Source of the DNA: Ruegeria atlantica
GTDB lineage: Bacteria > Pseudomonadota > Alphaproteobacteria > Rhodobacterales > Rhodobacteraceae
Direction of reading: 5' to 3'
DNA: 64,000 bases
NCBI GenBank assembly: GCA_013032095.1
Contig: WQBJ01000015.1
Location: 1 to 64,000, forward strand
Within the stretch, counting starts at the first letter, position 1; every line of letters starts with the position of its first letter. The notes beneath the pieces are model-generated. The model ran no database searches, had not been told where the DNA came from, and saw only the letters and a program-made list of their open reading frames with translations. A program made the position numbers and the translations under genes. Below, one piece after another: positions 8,813 to 17,676 of the stretch.

Positions 8813-9697
8813 ATGAAACCTCTTGTTTGTTTTCTGGCGCTTTTGGTTTTTCTTATCTTTGAGGATAGTCAGGCATTCGCGGATGATGTCTCTGAAGCGG
8901 CACGATCCGGAGACATCGACCGGCTTATTTCGCTTTTGGACGAAGGTGCTCCCGTGGATGGAACCGGAGCTGTGCAGCCAATTCATTTTGCTTGTATGGC
9001 AGGGCAATCCGATGCGGTGCTGGTTTTGCTCGAACGAGGCGCAGATCCGGATGCCAAATCTCTTATTGGAACGCCATTGATAGTTGCCGCAGGTCGAAAA
9101 AATGCGGAACTCGTGGAGTTATTGTTAGCCCAAGGCGCCGATCCAACGCTTGCCGGTGGACGAGAGGAGCACACGCCATTGCACGCAGCGGCCCATTCTG
9201 GCGCTACGGACATTGTGCTCATCTTGATAGAACACGGCGTCGATCCGGATGTGCGCACAAAGTATGGTGAGCCCGCATTGCATCTTGCAGTAATGCGCGA
9301 GCATGTTGAGACCGCTGACGTGCTTCGGGACGCGTCAAAATGGACGCCGCCCCAACCACCGTCGGAAGCAGACTTAGCAGCAATCGACGATGAGACCGCA
9401 CGAATTGCGGTGGATCGGTGTACTTTGTGCCACTCTCTGAAGAAGGACGAAGTGCACAGTGGCCCGCCCTTGTGGGGTGTTTTCGGTAGCTCGGTCGCAA
9501 GTGCTCAGGGGTTTATATATTCTGAGGCCATGAAATCGACCGAAAAGGTTTGGGACATCGCAACGCTGAACGCATTCATTGCTGATCCCAGAATGGCAAT
9601 CCCAGGAAATGCTATGGCAAAGAGCGGGGACGACATAAGGGTTGAAGATCAGGAGTCCCGGTGGGCAATCATTGCGTTCCTCACAAGACTAAATTGA
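8813..9697 (+). CDS. Secreted ankyrin-repeat / cytochrome c fusion protein
   Basis: 294 residues from ATG 8813, chosen over an upstream in-frame codon because AAGGAGG lies 8 bp ahead. Signal peptide MKPLVCFLALLVFLIF...AFA, cleavage near residue 23. Residues about 25-185 make five ankyrin repeats (for example TPLHAAAHSGATDIVLILIE). Residues about 200-290 form a class I cytochrome c: haem-binding CTLCH, and a likely sixth-ligand Met in PGNAM followed by AIIAFLTRLN. It should act in the periplasm as an electron carrier with a protein-binding arm. Partner unknown; no oxidase or dehydrogenase gene adjoins it. Confidence 0.85.
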   Translation: MKPLVCFLALLVFLIFEDSQAFADDVSEAARSGDIDRLISLLDEGAPVDGTGAVQPIHFACMAGQSDAVLVLLERGADPDAKSLIGTPLIVAAGRKNAELVELLLAQGADPTLAGGREEHTPLHAAAHSGATDIVLILIEHGVDPDVRTKYGEPALHLAVMREHVETADVLRDASKWTPPQPPSEADLAAIDDETARIAVDRCTLCHSLKKDEVHSGPPLWGVFGSSVASAQGFIYSEAMKSTEKVWDIATLNAFIADPRMAIPGNAMAKSGDDIRVEDQESRWAIIAFLTRLN

Positions 9698-10104
9698 GAT
9701 TTCGTCAGATTGCCGATGTAGGCACCAAGACAATTTCAAAAGCAACGTTACGTCTGTCCGCACCTGAGGACTAATTTAGGCTCAAAGATGAATGTCCGGT
9801 TTGGGCTGCCTCCAGTCACTAATACGGTTTGCAGAGAACGTCGATTGCGAGCCCAAAGCGGACTATCCGAAGTCCGATCTCAGTAGGAGGCTTAAGAACC
9901 AAACTATTGCTGATAACCCTTGAGTTTCAGGTTTTTGATGATCAGCCAGTTAATGTCAAATATGAAGGGCATCGTCTGAAAAAACTCGACTCTTGTGTCC
10001 AGAGAGAAGTGCTTGAACTACTTGCCAAGTTGCACCTAAGGCGACCTAATACATTTCAACCAGAAAACGGCAGAACGACGCTCAACCATTTATGGAGCCT
10101 CCGA
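9698..10104. other. Intergenic region with repeat copy R3
   Basis: Holds repeat R3 at 9791-9863. The open frame running from 9829 into the permease gene begins inside the repeat and is not taken as coding. Nothing recognisable between 9870 and 10090. Confidence 0.55.
9791..9863 (+). repeat. Interspersed palindromic repeat, copy R3
   Basis: Left arm AATGTCCGGTTTGGGCTGC (9791-9809), right arm GAGCCCAAAGCGGAC (9849-9863); the best match to consensus in the window. Confidence 0.8.
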
Positions 10105-11199
10105 ATGAAGAAGGGTACCCATCATAAAGATCCTGCTCCAAACTTCTTGGGGCTCACGTTCTGGTATCAATTGGTCGTCCTTGTGTTCTTGACAATAGCG
10201 TCGTTAGTCCTCGCTTCGTCTGTACTGGTTCCCCTGTTTTTTGCGGCCCTCTTGTTCGTTCTCCTCACAGCGACTGCGGATCGCATTGGTAGATTCAAGA
10301 TACTTGGAAAGACTGTCCCGAAGTGGCTTGCGCATTTGGCCGCAATTTCAATTGTGTTAATCGGCCTCTCGCTTGTTCTGTCGATACTATCCAGTCAAGC
10401 CGGTGAGGTTTCGGAAGCTTTTCCGCGCTATGAGGACCGGTTTTCCAGCATAGTCGCAAAGTTGGTGTCACTGGTTGGGCAAGACAACTATGCAGCCGCG
10501 GTAAAGGCCTTGGAACAAATCAACCTGGCTGGGTTCGCGAAAGGAGTGATCGGGTCTGCTGGGGCGTTCCTAAGCGCTTTTTTCCTGGTGCTGCTCTATG
10601 TGCCATTCATGTTGGTTGAACGCGTTCCAATGCGCGCCAAAATCAAGCTCGCAATCAAAGACAGGGAAGCCGCAGAAAAAGTTCGCCGCGTTCTTGAGAG
10701 CACATCCGACAGCATTCAAAGATATGTTGGCATCAAAACGCTGGTGAGTGCACTGACTGGCTTGGGCAGTTATGCCGTGATGGCATCCGTCGGCTTAGAC
10801 TTCTCTGAAACCTGGGCCGTTCTTGCGTTTTTGTTAAATTTTATCCCGACAGTCGGCTCTATCGTGGGCGTCGCGCTTCCTTCCATTGTCGCACTGGTAC
10901 AGTTTGAAGAAGTCGTGCCCTTTCTTGTTGTTCTAATTGGTTGTGGCGCTGTTCAATTCTCTATCGGCAATATCCTGGAGCCAATGCTACTTGGGAAAAG
11001 CCTGAATTTGTCGCCTTTCATGGTCATTTTGGCGCTCACGTTTTGGACTGCGATCTGGGGGATTGCCGGCGCTTTGATGAGTGTTCCGATCACCGTGTGC
11101 ATCATGATTGTGCTTTCAAACATCCCGTCTACTCAGCCAATCGCCATACTGATGTCCGGTGACGGGAAGATAAGCAACACTGACGCAGCAAACAGCTAA
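10105..11199 (+). CDS. AI-2E family (PerM/TqsA-like) transporter
   Basis: 364 residues from ATG 10105, with GGAG 7 bp upstream; an in-frame extension to 9829 starts in a repeat and is rejected. Two N-terminal helices (about residues 15-60), a third near 75-95, a long cytoplasmic or periplasmic segment, then five C-terminal helices with the family motifs NFIPTVGSIVGVALPS and LEPMLLGKSLNLSPFMVIL and the closing WGIAGALMSVPITV. The family includes TqsA, linked to AI-2 export, and Na+/H+ antiporters, so the substrate is open. No AI-2 synthase (luxS) is in the window. Confidence 0.85.
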   Translation: MKKGTHHKDPAPNFLGLTFWYQLVVLVFLTIASLVLASSVLVPLFFAALLFVLLTATADRIGRFKILGKTVPKWLAHLAAISIVLIGLSLVLSILSSQAGEVSEAFPRYEDRFSSIVAKLVSLVGQDNYAAAVKALEQINLAGFAKGVIGSAGAFLSAFFLVLLYVPFMLVERVPMRAKIKLAIKDREAAEKVRRVLESTSDSIQRYVGIKTLVSALTGLGSYAVMASVGLDFSETWAVLAFLLNFIPTVGSIVGVALPSIVALVQFEEVVPFLVVLIGCGAVQFSIGNILEPMLLGKSLNLSPFMVILALTFWTAIWGIAGALMSVPITVCIMIVLSNIPSTQPIAILMSGDGKISNTDAANS

Positions 11200-11324
11200 G
11201 TCCGAAAGACGTTCGCTATACTGGACGGCGGTTTTTGCCTGACTAATCTGGCTAACGTACGCTTCGGCTCCGCACGTTTAATTCGAAACACCGTGCGAAG
11301 TTTGAGTTTAAGGATAAACCCGAA

Positions 11325-12218
11325 CTACTTGCCGTTCGGAAAAACGAAGTTTAACGCATTTGGTTTAATTGAAACCTCAAAGCGTTGATCAATCATTGGC
11401 TCGCCGTCCAAATTCATATGAAACGGCTGGAAGGTTTCCAAAACCATAGATCTCAGACGAGAGCGCTGTACAACACCATCTGTGGGGTCCGAGATATCCG
11501 GCAGCCTGCCAAAGGGCAGGTTTTCTGGCATCAATCGCTCCGTTGAGAGCACGCTTAAATCCAGCAACCCATCGGACACTTCCGCTTCAGGTGCCACGTC
11601 AAAACCGCCACCTGCATAGCGGCTGTTCGCAATCGCGATTGCGGAAATGGAAACGTCGTACGGGTCTTTATCATCAATTGAGATTTTTGCTGGAACAGAT
11701 TTTGCATCAGATAGACGAGCTAACCCAAATAGTGTGTACGCGAGTCCGCCGAGTCGTTTCTTCATTTCCTTAGGTGTTGTTGCGGTGATCATCGCTCCAA
11801 AACCGCCGCTGGCAACATTCACAAATGGTCTGCCGTTTATGTATCCGACATCAATAGGTTGCGCGTCTTCTGTTGCGGCAACTCGAACAGATGTTGCTAA
11901 GTCCAAACCCTTATCACCGAACGACCGGGCGAAATCGTTAGCAGTGCCAAGGGGAACAAGACCTAGCGAGACAGGCGACTTTATCTTCAACTTCAAAACA
12001 GCACTCGCGACCGAGTTCAAAGTGCCGTCACCACCGCCAGCGATTATCCGGGTTACCCCGTCGCCCACGGCTTCTCGAAGCGTCTTCTTCAAGTCTTTTC
12101 CTGACCAAGGAATACACACCCTAATGCCAAGCTCTTTTTCCAATGGGCGGACAGCAGAACGCAGATCGGGTCTTGCTGCGGACTTCCTATTGAGAATTAG
12201 CAGGGTACGTTTGGCCAT
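11325..12218 (-). CDS. yegS: YegS-type lipid kinase (diacylglycerol kinase catalytic domain)
   Basis: 297 residues, matching YegS length (299). Nucleotide-binding GGGDGTLNSVASA and LVPLGTANDFARSFG are the diagnostic motifs of the DAGK catalytic fold; VDVGYINGRPFVNVASGGFGA and YAGGGFDVAPEAEVSDGLLDL follow in the correct order. Predicted to phosphorylate a membrane lipid such as phosphatidylglycerol (shown for E. coli YegS). Convergent with the AI-2E gene; between them CGCACG (from 11271) and CGTGCG (to 11297) can pair as a weak hairpin. Confidence 0.85.
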   Translation of the reverse strand: MAKRTLLILNRKSAARPDLRSAVRPLEKELGIRVCIPWSGKDLKKTLREAVGDGVTRIIAGGGDGTLNSVASAVLKLKIKSPVSLGLVPLGTANDFARSFGDKGLDLATSVRVAATEDAQPIDVGYINGRPFVNVASGGFGAMITATTPKEMKKRLGGLAYTLFGLARLSDAKSVPAKISIDDKDPYDVSISAIAIANSRYAGGGFDVAPEAEVSDGLLDLSVLSTERLMPENLPFGRLPDISDPTDGVVQRSRLRSMVLETFQPFHMNLDGEPMIDQRFEVSIKPNALNFVFPNGK

Positions 12219-12373
12219 GGTCCCAGCATAAAGCTCTCACACGTAGGAGCAACCGCCTCAACATTTCTAAATGCAGAGGCGCTCCGGCAATTGAAACTTT
12301 ATTTGCGCTAGCCAACCCCTAAATGACGGTAGTCAGCTTTGTCCGCAAAGCAGACTTTGAGAAGATTTCACTG

Positions 12374-12396
12374 AATGTCCGTTCTGAGCCCGAAGC
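12374..12396 (+). repeat. Interspersed repeat, collapsed copy R5
   Basis: AATGTCCGTTCT (12374-12385) runs directly into GAGCCCGAAGC (12386-12396): the two arms without the central spacer. The preceding TTTGTCCGCAAAGCAGA near 12340 matches the upstream segment of R2. Confidence 0.6.
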
Positions 12397-12430
12397 AGCC
12401 TCCAGTTCGCGACACCAGACGAAATCAGGT

Positions 12431-13330
12431 TCAGAGAATTGTCCGCCTGCCGAGATGGTCTGCAAGCTGATCGAATACCAACCTGATCCTGCGAGCTGTT
12501 TGCAGTTCAGAATGAGTAGCCAACCAGATAGGAAACTTGAATGGCTCGCGTTCGGGCAGAACACGCTCCACACCAGGAGTCAGAGCCGCCACATCGTCTG
12601 ACATAACACTGATGCCGAACCCCTGGCGCACAAGCTCCCATGACACTATCCCGCTCCGTGACCCAATCCGAAAACTCTTTCGGGTTACCTCAATGCCTGC
12701 CGGATTGAGAAATCCAATCATCGTGTCAATATCGCCAAAGCCGACGAAATCCAACTTAGCAAGTTCGTCTTCATTTCGTGGTCGCCCAACCTGTTCGAGG
12801 TATGAAGGAGAAGCGTAGAAATGTGCCGTCGCTTCTGCCACGAGCTTTGCAATCAGGTCCGGCTGTGTTGGGCGCACATGCCGAATTGCGATATCTGCCT
12901 CGCGCCGCTGTATGTCTCGTATGTCATTTGCTGCGACAACGTCGATCTCAAGCCGCGGTGCCGCGAGCCTGATCTGTTTGAGAATAGGCGGTAGCTGATA
13001 GGCTGACATCACGTCGGACGCAGTGATCCTGACTTGCCCTTCAATTGCTTGTGACTGGCTTGTTGCGGTCAGAGAAATCCTATTCGCGACGTTTGCCATT
13101 TCACTGACATGTACCAAAAGCTCAACACCAGCGGTTGTCAGATTAAGCGACTTGCCGACCCTTTCAAACAAGGTGACGCCAAGCGCCTGTTCCAGCGCGG
13201 CGACCTGACGACCGACGGTTGGCTGGGTCTGCTCAAGCACGCGCGCCGCTGCGGAAAACGAGCCTTCTTCTGCCGTTGCAAGAAAGGACCGAGCCTGGTT
13301 CCAATCGAAATTGATAGCCTTCCAATTCAT
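12431..13330 (-). CDS. LysR-family transcriptional regulator
   Basis: 299 residues. N-terminal winged HTH (NQARSFLATAEEGSFSAAAR, QTQPTVGRQVAALEQALGV) and a substrate-binding-like C-terminal domain (about residues 95-290). Divergent from the methyltransferase gene at 13427, its likely target. The palindrome ATGCATTAATGCAT at 13329-13342 overlaps its own start codon, a good candidate for autoregulation. Inducer unknown. Confidence 0.9.
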   Translation of the reverse strand: MNWKAINFDWNQARSFLATAEEGSFSAAARVLEQTQPTVGRQVAALEQALGVTLFERVGKSLNLTTAGVELLVHVSEMANVANRISLTATSQSQAIEGQVRITASDVMSAYQLPPILKQIRLAAPRLEIDVVAANDIRDIQRREADIAIRHVRPTQPDLIAKLVAEATAHFYASPSYLEQVGRPRNEDELAKLDFVGFGDIDTMIGFLNPAGIEVTRKSFRIGSRSGIVSWELVRQGFGISVMSDDVAALTPGVERVLPEREPFKFPIWLATHSELQTARRIRLVFDQLADHLGRRTIL

Positions 13331-13342
13331 GCATTAATGCAT
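13329..13342. promoter_or_regulatory. Perfect palindrome over the lysR start, likely operator
   Basis: ATGCATTAATGCAT is a perfect 14-bp palindrome between divergent genes and includes the lysR ATG. LysR sites are usually T-N11-A dyads, which this satisfies. Operator role is inferred. Confidence 0.5.
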
Positions 13343-13426
13343 AACAGTTCTGCAATATCTGGCAATTTAATAAATCAGCGTTTTAAGATATTGGCTGCGG
13401 TGACACCAAAGGAAGAGAGAAACGAT

Positions 13427-14074
13427 ATGGCTGCATTGTCCAAAGATGCCGCATTTTGGAGCAAGATTTCGCGCAAATATGCGGCTGATCCTATCCGAAA
13501 CATGGAAGGGTATCTGAACACGCTCGAACGTACAAAGTCCTACCTGAAAGCCGAAGACAGCGTGCTGGAAATCGGCTGTGGGACGGGGTCAACCGCGTTG
13601 CTGCTGGCACCGCATGTGGCTCAAATAACTGCCTCCGATCTCGCACCGGGGATGATCGAAATTGCCAACGAGAAACGCACCGAAGAAGAGCTGGAGAATG
13701 TCACATTCAAAGTGGCCGAGGTTCTGCAGCACGATCCTGACGACGGTTCTTTCGACGCTGTCCTCGCACACAATCTGCTGCACCTTGTTCCCGATCTGGG
13801 CCACACACTCGAACACATTGCGACCCTTACAAAACCAGGTGGGGTTTTTATTTCCAAGACCGTCTGCGCTCCAGAGAGTGGAGGCTTCAAATATGGCATA
13901 ATCAGCCGCATAGCGATCCCGATTATGCAGGCGCTCGGGAAAGCCCCGTTCGTGAATTTTGTATCCGTAGCTGAATTCCAGCAAGCAATTGAACGTGCGG
14001 GCTTCGATATCCTTGAGACGGCAGATCAAGCCGGGTTATTGCCGAGCCGGTACATTGTCGCGAGAAAGCTGTGA
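13427..14074 (+). CDS. Class I SAM-dependent methyltransferase
   Basis: 215 residues from ATG 13427 (AGGAAGAGAG about 8 bp upstream; a longer in-frame extension antisense to lysR is rejected). SAM-binding motif I is VLEIGCGTGSTALLLAP, motif II ITASDLAPGMIEIANEK, and a later LLHLVPDLGHTLEHI and KPGGVFISKT fit the Methyltransf_11/25 fold. Substrate not predictable; small-molecule methylation is typical. Probably controlled by the divergent LysR protein and perhaps co-transcribed with the GNAT gene. Confidence 0.85.
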   Translation: MAALSKDAAFWSKISRKYAADPIRNMEGYLNTLERTKSYLKAEDSVLEIGCGTGSTALLLAPHVAQITASDLAPGMIEIANEKRTEEELENVTFKVAEVLQHDPDDGSFDAVLAHNLLHLVPDLGHTLEHIATLTKPGGVFISKTVCAPESGGFKYGIISRIAIPIMQALGKAPFVNFVSVAEFQQAIERAGFDILETADQAGLLPSRYIVARKL

Positions 14075-14128
14075 AACAGTATTCGCGCCATAATTACTTT
14101 GCATGCAAGGGACATCTCGGGCCATCAA

Positions 14129-14614
14129 ATGAGTACAATGATGAAAGATGGGATTTCATTTGCACGCCTTTCGGAAATCGATCCGAATGACATTGCGGTT
14201 CATATGTCCGACCCCCGGGTAGAAGAGCATATGCCGCTTTTGACGTTCAAATGGAATGTTGAAGTCGCAAGAGAATTTGTTGCCAAAAAGGAAGGCTACT
14301 GGGCGCGGGACGGTCTTGGACATTGGGCGTTTATGTCAGGTGGTCGGTATGTTGGTTGGGGGGGCTTTCAAAAAGAAGGTGACGAGTGGGATTTTGGGTT
14401 GGTTTTGCGGCCCGACGCCTTTGGACTTGGGAAACGGATTTCCATAATGGCAATCGACTTTGCGATCGCTGACAAACGTATCCCCTTCGTCACGTTTCTG
14501 TTGCCACTAAGTAGAAAAAACCTGGGTGCACTCCGGAAACTCGGTGCCAAACACATCGGCGAGATCGAATACGAAGGTGCTCAGTTTCTCAAGTTTCGCC
14601 TGGATACGGAGTGA
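14129..14614 (+). CDS. GNAT-family N-acetyltransferase
   Basis: About 161 residues from ATG 14129 (ATG 14099 or 14138 are alternatives; none has a strong ribosome site). Layout matches the RimJ/RimL-like GNAT branch: LSEIDPNDIAVHMSDPRV at the start, then GYWARDGLGHWAFMSGGR, a central WDFGLVLRPDAFGLGKRI where the acetyl-CoA loop is expected, and LSRKNLGALRKLGAKHIGEI. Its 3' end overlaps the araC-type gene end-to-end by 34 bp. Substrate unknown. Confidence 0.75.
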   Translation: MSTMMKDGISFARLSEIDPNDIAVHMSDPRVEEHMPLLTFKWNVEVAREFVAKKEGYWARDGLGHWAFMSGGRYVGWGGFQKEGDEWDFGLVLRPDAFGLGKRISIMAIDFAIADKRIPFVTFLLPLSRKNLGALRKLGAKHIGEIEYEGAQFLKFRLDTE

Positions 14615-15588
14615 ATTCCGTTCTTCCTGATTTTTCCCGGTGGTGCGCCAAATACCCGTTTGAATGCTTTGTTGAACGCAGGCTCTGACAAGTATCCGAT
14701 GTCAGCGGCAATCTGCGAGATAGGCTGATCGGTAGACACTAACCTTTCGCGCGCCAGATGCATACGCCACGTTGCAAGATACTGGATTGCTGGAACGCCT
14801 ACCAACTCAGTAAACCGCGCCGCGAAAGCGGATCTAGACATTCCGGCAACCTCCGCGAGAGATTCGACTGTCCAAACCGCAGCAGGCGTACGGTGAATGG
14901 CGACTATTGTCCGCCCGATCTGCGGGTCTCGCGCCGCTTTCAACCAGCCGCGGTTTGCGTCTGGTGCGCTGTTCAGCCAACGACGAATGGCCTCGATGAC
15001 AACCACATCCGCCAGTCGCGTGATCACGGTTTCTCCGCCCGGTCTCAATTCCCGCGCCTCTTTTGCGATGAATTGCAAAGTCGCTTGTAGCCAGCTTCCG
15101 GCATCCTCTTCCCACGGGTCGATTTTGAGCACATCCGGAAGCAAGCCCATCAACATACCACTGGCGGCGTGATCGATCCGGACGAGGCCGTACATGATGC
15201 CCGTCTCCGCTCCACCACCACCGCACTCCAGTGTTTCATAGAGCTCGGTCACCTTGCGAATGGGCAACTCTTCCAGTGTCAAAAGCGGCGTGTCTTCCGA
15301 GCTGAAGAAACCGACCGGTGCGCCGCTGGTCATCAGCACTAAATCGCCTTTTTCGACCTCAAAGGGGTCATCTTGTCCGACCTTAATGAAGCACCGCCCG
15401 TGCGTAATGACCGCAAAGCTCAGTATGTCGGGAAAGCCTGGTATGGACACGCCCCAAGGAGCGGACATGCGCGACTGGCAGTAGAATGTGCCGGTGAGTT
15501 TCAGAAGATGAAGGATTTCCCCCAGCGGATCGCCGATCGGCTGTGCCAGCGCATCTGGGTCAGGGACATGTGGTTCAACCTTGTTCAT
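14581..15588 (-). CDS. AraC-family regulator with cupin sensor domain
   Basis: 335 residues from ATG 15588 (MNKVEPHVPDPDALAQ); the frame extends further upstream but that part lies over the promoter. The N-terminal half is an AraC cupin of the cupin_6 type (GVSIPGFPDILSFAVITHGR, EKGDLVLMTSG). The C-terminal half has the two HTHs (WTVESLAEVAGMSRSAFAAR and PISQIAADIGYLSEPAFNKA). It is divergent from the NmrA-like gene at 15726 and probably regulates it. Confidence 0.9.
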   Translation of the reverse strand: MNKVEPHVPDPDALAQPIGDPLGEILHLLKLTGTFYCQSRMSAPWGVSIPGFPDILSFAVITHGRCFIKVGQDDPFEVEKGDLVLMTSGAPVGFFSSEDTPLLTLEELPIRKVTELYETLECGGGGAETGIMYGLVRIDHAASGMLMGLLPDVLKIDPWEEDAGSWLQATLQFIAKEARELRPGGETVITRLADVVVIEAIRRWLNSAPDANRGWLKAARDPQIGRTIVAIHRTPAAVWTVESLAEVAGMSRSAFAARFTELVGVPAIQYLATWRMHLARERLVSTDQPISQIAADIGYLSEPAFNKAFKRVFGAPPGKIRKNGIHSVSRRNLRN

Positions 15589-15621
15589 GTCGCGACTTTG
15601 GCTGAAATTTGGCTCTTCGTC

Positions 15622-15644
15622 TATCCAATTAGGACGATTGGATA
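15622..15644. promoter_or_regulatory. Inverted repeat between araC-type and nmrA-like genes
   Basis: TATCCAAT (15622-15629) and ATTGGATA (15637-15644) are a perfect 8-bp inverted repeat with a 7-bp spacer, placed in the divergent promoter region. A likely regulator site; which protein binds is not known. Confidence 0.5.
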
Positions 15645-15725
15645 AGAATTCCGGATTCTGAAGAATAGAACATCTCAATTGATTGCCTAATTTCGGGCCA
15701 TCAAATGAACTCATGGAGATGACCA

Positions 15726-16553
15726 ATGACACAGCAATCCATTCTCGTACTTGGCGCAACAGGCAAAACCGGATCGCGGATCGCGACACGTCTGGAAGAA
15801 AAAGGGCAGACAGTCCGGCGCGCATCGCGGAACAGTGAAACGCCATTTGACTGGGAACAACCGCAGACCTGGCCCGCAATCCTGGAAGGCGTCTCGTCTG
15901 CCTATATTTCTTACTTTCCTGACATCGCTTTTCCAGGCGCGGTTGAGCAAGTCGAAGCCTTCACAGCATTGGCTCGTGAAAAGGGATTACAGCGTCTTGT
16001 GCTGCTGACCGGGCGTGGCGAGTTTCATGCGGAACGAGCGGAAGCGGTCGTACGCAATTCCGGAGTTCCGTTCACTATCGTTCGTGCAGCATGGTTTGCA
16101 CAAAACTTCTCTGAAGGGGCATTGCTTGATCCGGTCATGGCAGGTGTCTTGCCGATGCCCGCCGGCGATGTACGCGAACCAATCATCGACGTGGACGACA
16201 TCGCCGATGTTGCCTTAGCTGCTTTGACAGAAGAAGGACACGACGGCGAACTGTACGAGGTCACGGGACCACGTCTGATGACGTTTGCCGACATGGCCGC
16301 AGAGCTTTCGCGCGCCATGGGACGGACGGTGCAATACCTGCCAATTTCATTCGAAGACTTCCACGCGGAAATTGCCCTTGCGAATGGCGAGATTATTGCT
16401 GATGTGATTACCGACATTGCGCGCGAAACGCTTGACGGGCGCAATGCGAACCTCGCGGACGGTGTCCAGCGTGCGCTTGGGCGTACGCCACGCGATTTTG
16501 CCGATTTCGCACACAAAGCCGCAACTTCTGGCGCTTGGACCAGAGCCGCTTAA
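15726..16553 (+). CDS. NmrA-like NAD(P)-binding oxidoreductase
   Basis: 275 residues; atypical short-chain dehydrogenase of the NmrA/HSCARG group. Opens with the Rossmann loop ILVLGATGKTGSRIATRLEE; VRRASRNSETPFDW is the second strand, and LQRLVLLTGRGEFHAERAE replaces the Tyr-x3-Lys of classical SDRs. A central FTIVRAAWFAQNFSEGA and the C-terminal LYEVTGPRLMTFADMA are usual in this group. May act as redox sensor or quinone/ketone reductase. Followed 27 bp later by a broken DUF4345 gene, so the two once formed an operon. Confidence 0.8.
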   Translation: MTQQSILVLGATGKTGSRIATRLEEKGQTVRRASRNSETPFDWEQPQTWPAILEGVSSAYISYFPDIAFPGAVEQVEAFTALAREKGLQRLVLLTGRGEFHAERAEAVVRNSGVPFTIVRAAWFAQNFSEGALLDPVMAGVLPMPAGDVREPIIDVDDIADVALAALTEEGHDGELYEVTGPRLMTFADMAAELSRAMGRTVQYLPISFEDFHAEIALANGEIIADVITDIARETLDGRNANLADGVQRALGRTPRDFADFAHKAATSGAWTRAA

Positions 16554-16580
16554 GACATGCCAATAGACACTGGAGACAAT

Positions 16581-16987
16581 CATGAGACTCGACTTTAAGC
16601 GCAGATTTGCCTTGGGCTTGTCCGGTTTGACGGCATTCGCCATTAGGTCTGGCCATTACGCTGGACCCACACTCCTTCTACGCTAGCTCCGGCATCGTTC
16701 TCTCGCCGCAGCCAAACCTGATGAGTGAGTTGCGCGCACCTGCTGCCAATCTCGCGGCACTTGGCGTCATAATCTTGTGCGGAGCATTTCACCAAAAACT
16801 GGTTCAGACCTCTGCCCTACTTGGGGCTACGGTTTTCTCAGCTTTCGCCATCGGCAGGACAATCAGTTTCGTCCTCGATGGTTGGCCATCCGAAAGCATT
16901 CTTGCCGCATTTGCGATAGAGGTTTTACTTGCGGTGTTGTGTTTCTGGGTTGTGGGTGAAAATGCGAAACCTGCAGCGCCGGCCTGA
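16581..16987 (+). pseudogene. DUF4345-like membrane protein, single frameshift
   Basis: From ATG 16581 (GGAG 8 bp upstream) the frame reads MRLDFKRRFALGLSGLTAFA, then shifts near 16645, where one extra A separates GCCATT from GGTCTGGCC. In the shifted frame it continues GLAITLDPHSFYASSGIVL and then four hydrophobic segments to AKPAAPA at 16987. The joined product of about 135 residues looks like a DUF4345 protein. If the extra base is real the gene is dead; it could also be a sequencing error. Confidence 0.65.
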
Positions 16988-17029
16988 GGCGGCTTTGTCC
17001 GCTATTCGGAATCGCAAGGTTTCATCATG

Positions 17030-17095
17030 AATGTCCGGTAGGGGCTGCGAGCGGTCACTAAGGTGCGACGTGGAGAACGACAGCGCTGAGCGCAA
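17030..17095 (+). repeat. Interspersed palindromic repeat, copy R4
   Basis: Left arm AATGTCCGGTAGGGGCTGC (17030-17048), eroded right arm GAGCGCAA (17088-17095). The preceding TTTGTCCGCTATTCGGAA near 16994 is the shared upstream segment. Confidence 0.65.
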
Positions 17096-17147
17096 TTTGG
17101 ATAATGCTGTGCGAACAAATGTCGGTAAGCTGATACCAATGAATCAT

Positions 17148-17591
17148 CTAAACCGATTTGGTTTCCAGCGGGAACAACCTGTCATATGCCAAAGTGAAAA
17201 CATAGGTATAGGCAACGACGAAGGACGTGACAACGACATCCGTTATTAGAGCTTCCAGTAACCCAATGCCGAGCCACCAAGCGTAGATAGGAAGTGACGT
17301 TATTACCAACGAAGCCTCAAACCCTATAGCATGCAGTATCCGCCCAAAATGCGAGCGTTGACTGGCAACGCGACCGGCACGGGCATCAATCCTGTCAAAA
17401 GCCCAGTTATAGATAAGATTTAGAACCATCGCCTTGACTGCGAGGACCACTCCGAGCGCTCCAATTTCAGCAACCGGTTTGTCAAAAAAAGCTGCGCCGA
17501 CAGGCACTAAGAAAGCCATCAACAACAGCTCAAAACTGATTGTATAACGAAGACGATCCTTGCCCGTTCTGAGAGTGACTTTGTCCGACAT
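17148..17591 (-). CDS. PACE-family efflux transporter (AceI-like)
   Basis: 147 residues with four helices arranged as two bacterial transmembrane pair (BTP) repeats: RLRYTISFELLLMAFLVPVG and, in the second half, RILHAIGFEASLVITSLPIY. YNWAFDR and AYDRLFP close the two repeats. PACE proteins are proton-coupled exporters of biocides such as chlorhexidine and, physiologically, short diamines. It is divergent from a LysR gene at 17677, the usual arrangement for AceI and its regulator. Confidence 0.88.
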   Translation of the reverse strand: MSDKVTLRTGKDRLRYTISFELLLMAFLVPVGAAFFDKPVAEIGALGVVLAVKAMVLNLIYNWAFDRIDARAGRVASQRSHFGRILHAIGFEASLVITSLPIYAWWLGIGLLEALITDVVVTSFVVAYTYVFTLAYDRLFPLETKSV

Positions 17592-17633
17592 TTACAACTC
17601 CATTGCTGGATTGCGTTCTATTGAGGTTTTCAG

Positions 17634-17662
17634 ATATTTATAGTTAATTACTATCTAAATAT
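17634..17662. promoter_or_regulatory. AT-rich dyad between PACE gene and lysR
   Basis: ATATTTATAGT (17634-17644) and ACTATCTAAATAT (17650-17662) form an imperfect inverted repeat with two extra bases in the right arm. Placed midway between the divergent starts; likely LysR operator. Confidence 0.45.
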
Positions 17663-17676
17663 CAGATAGGTTTACG

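Noticed and set aside
11271-11297. Terminator between the AI-2E and yegS-like genes
   Set aside because: Only a 6-bp stem with a 15-nt loop and no T-run.
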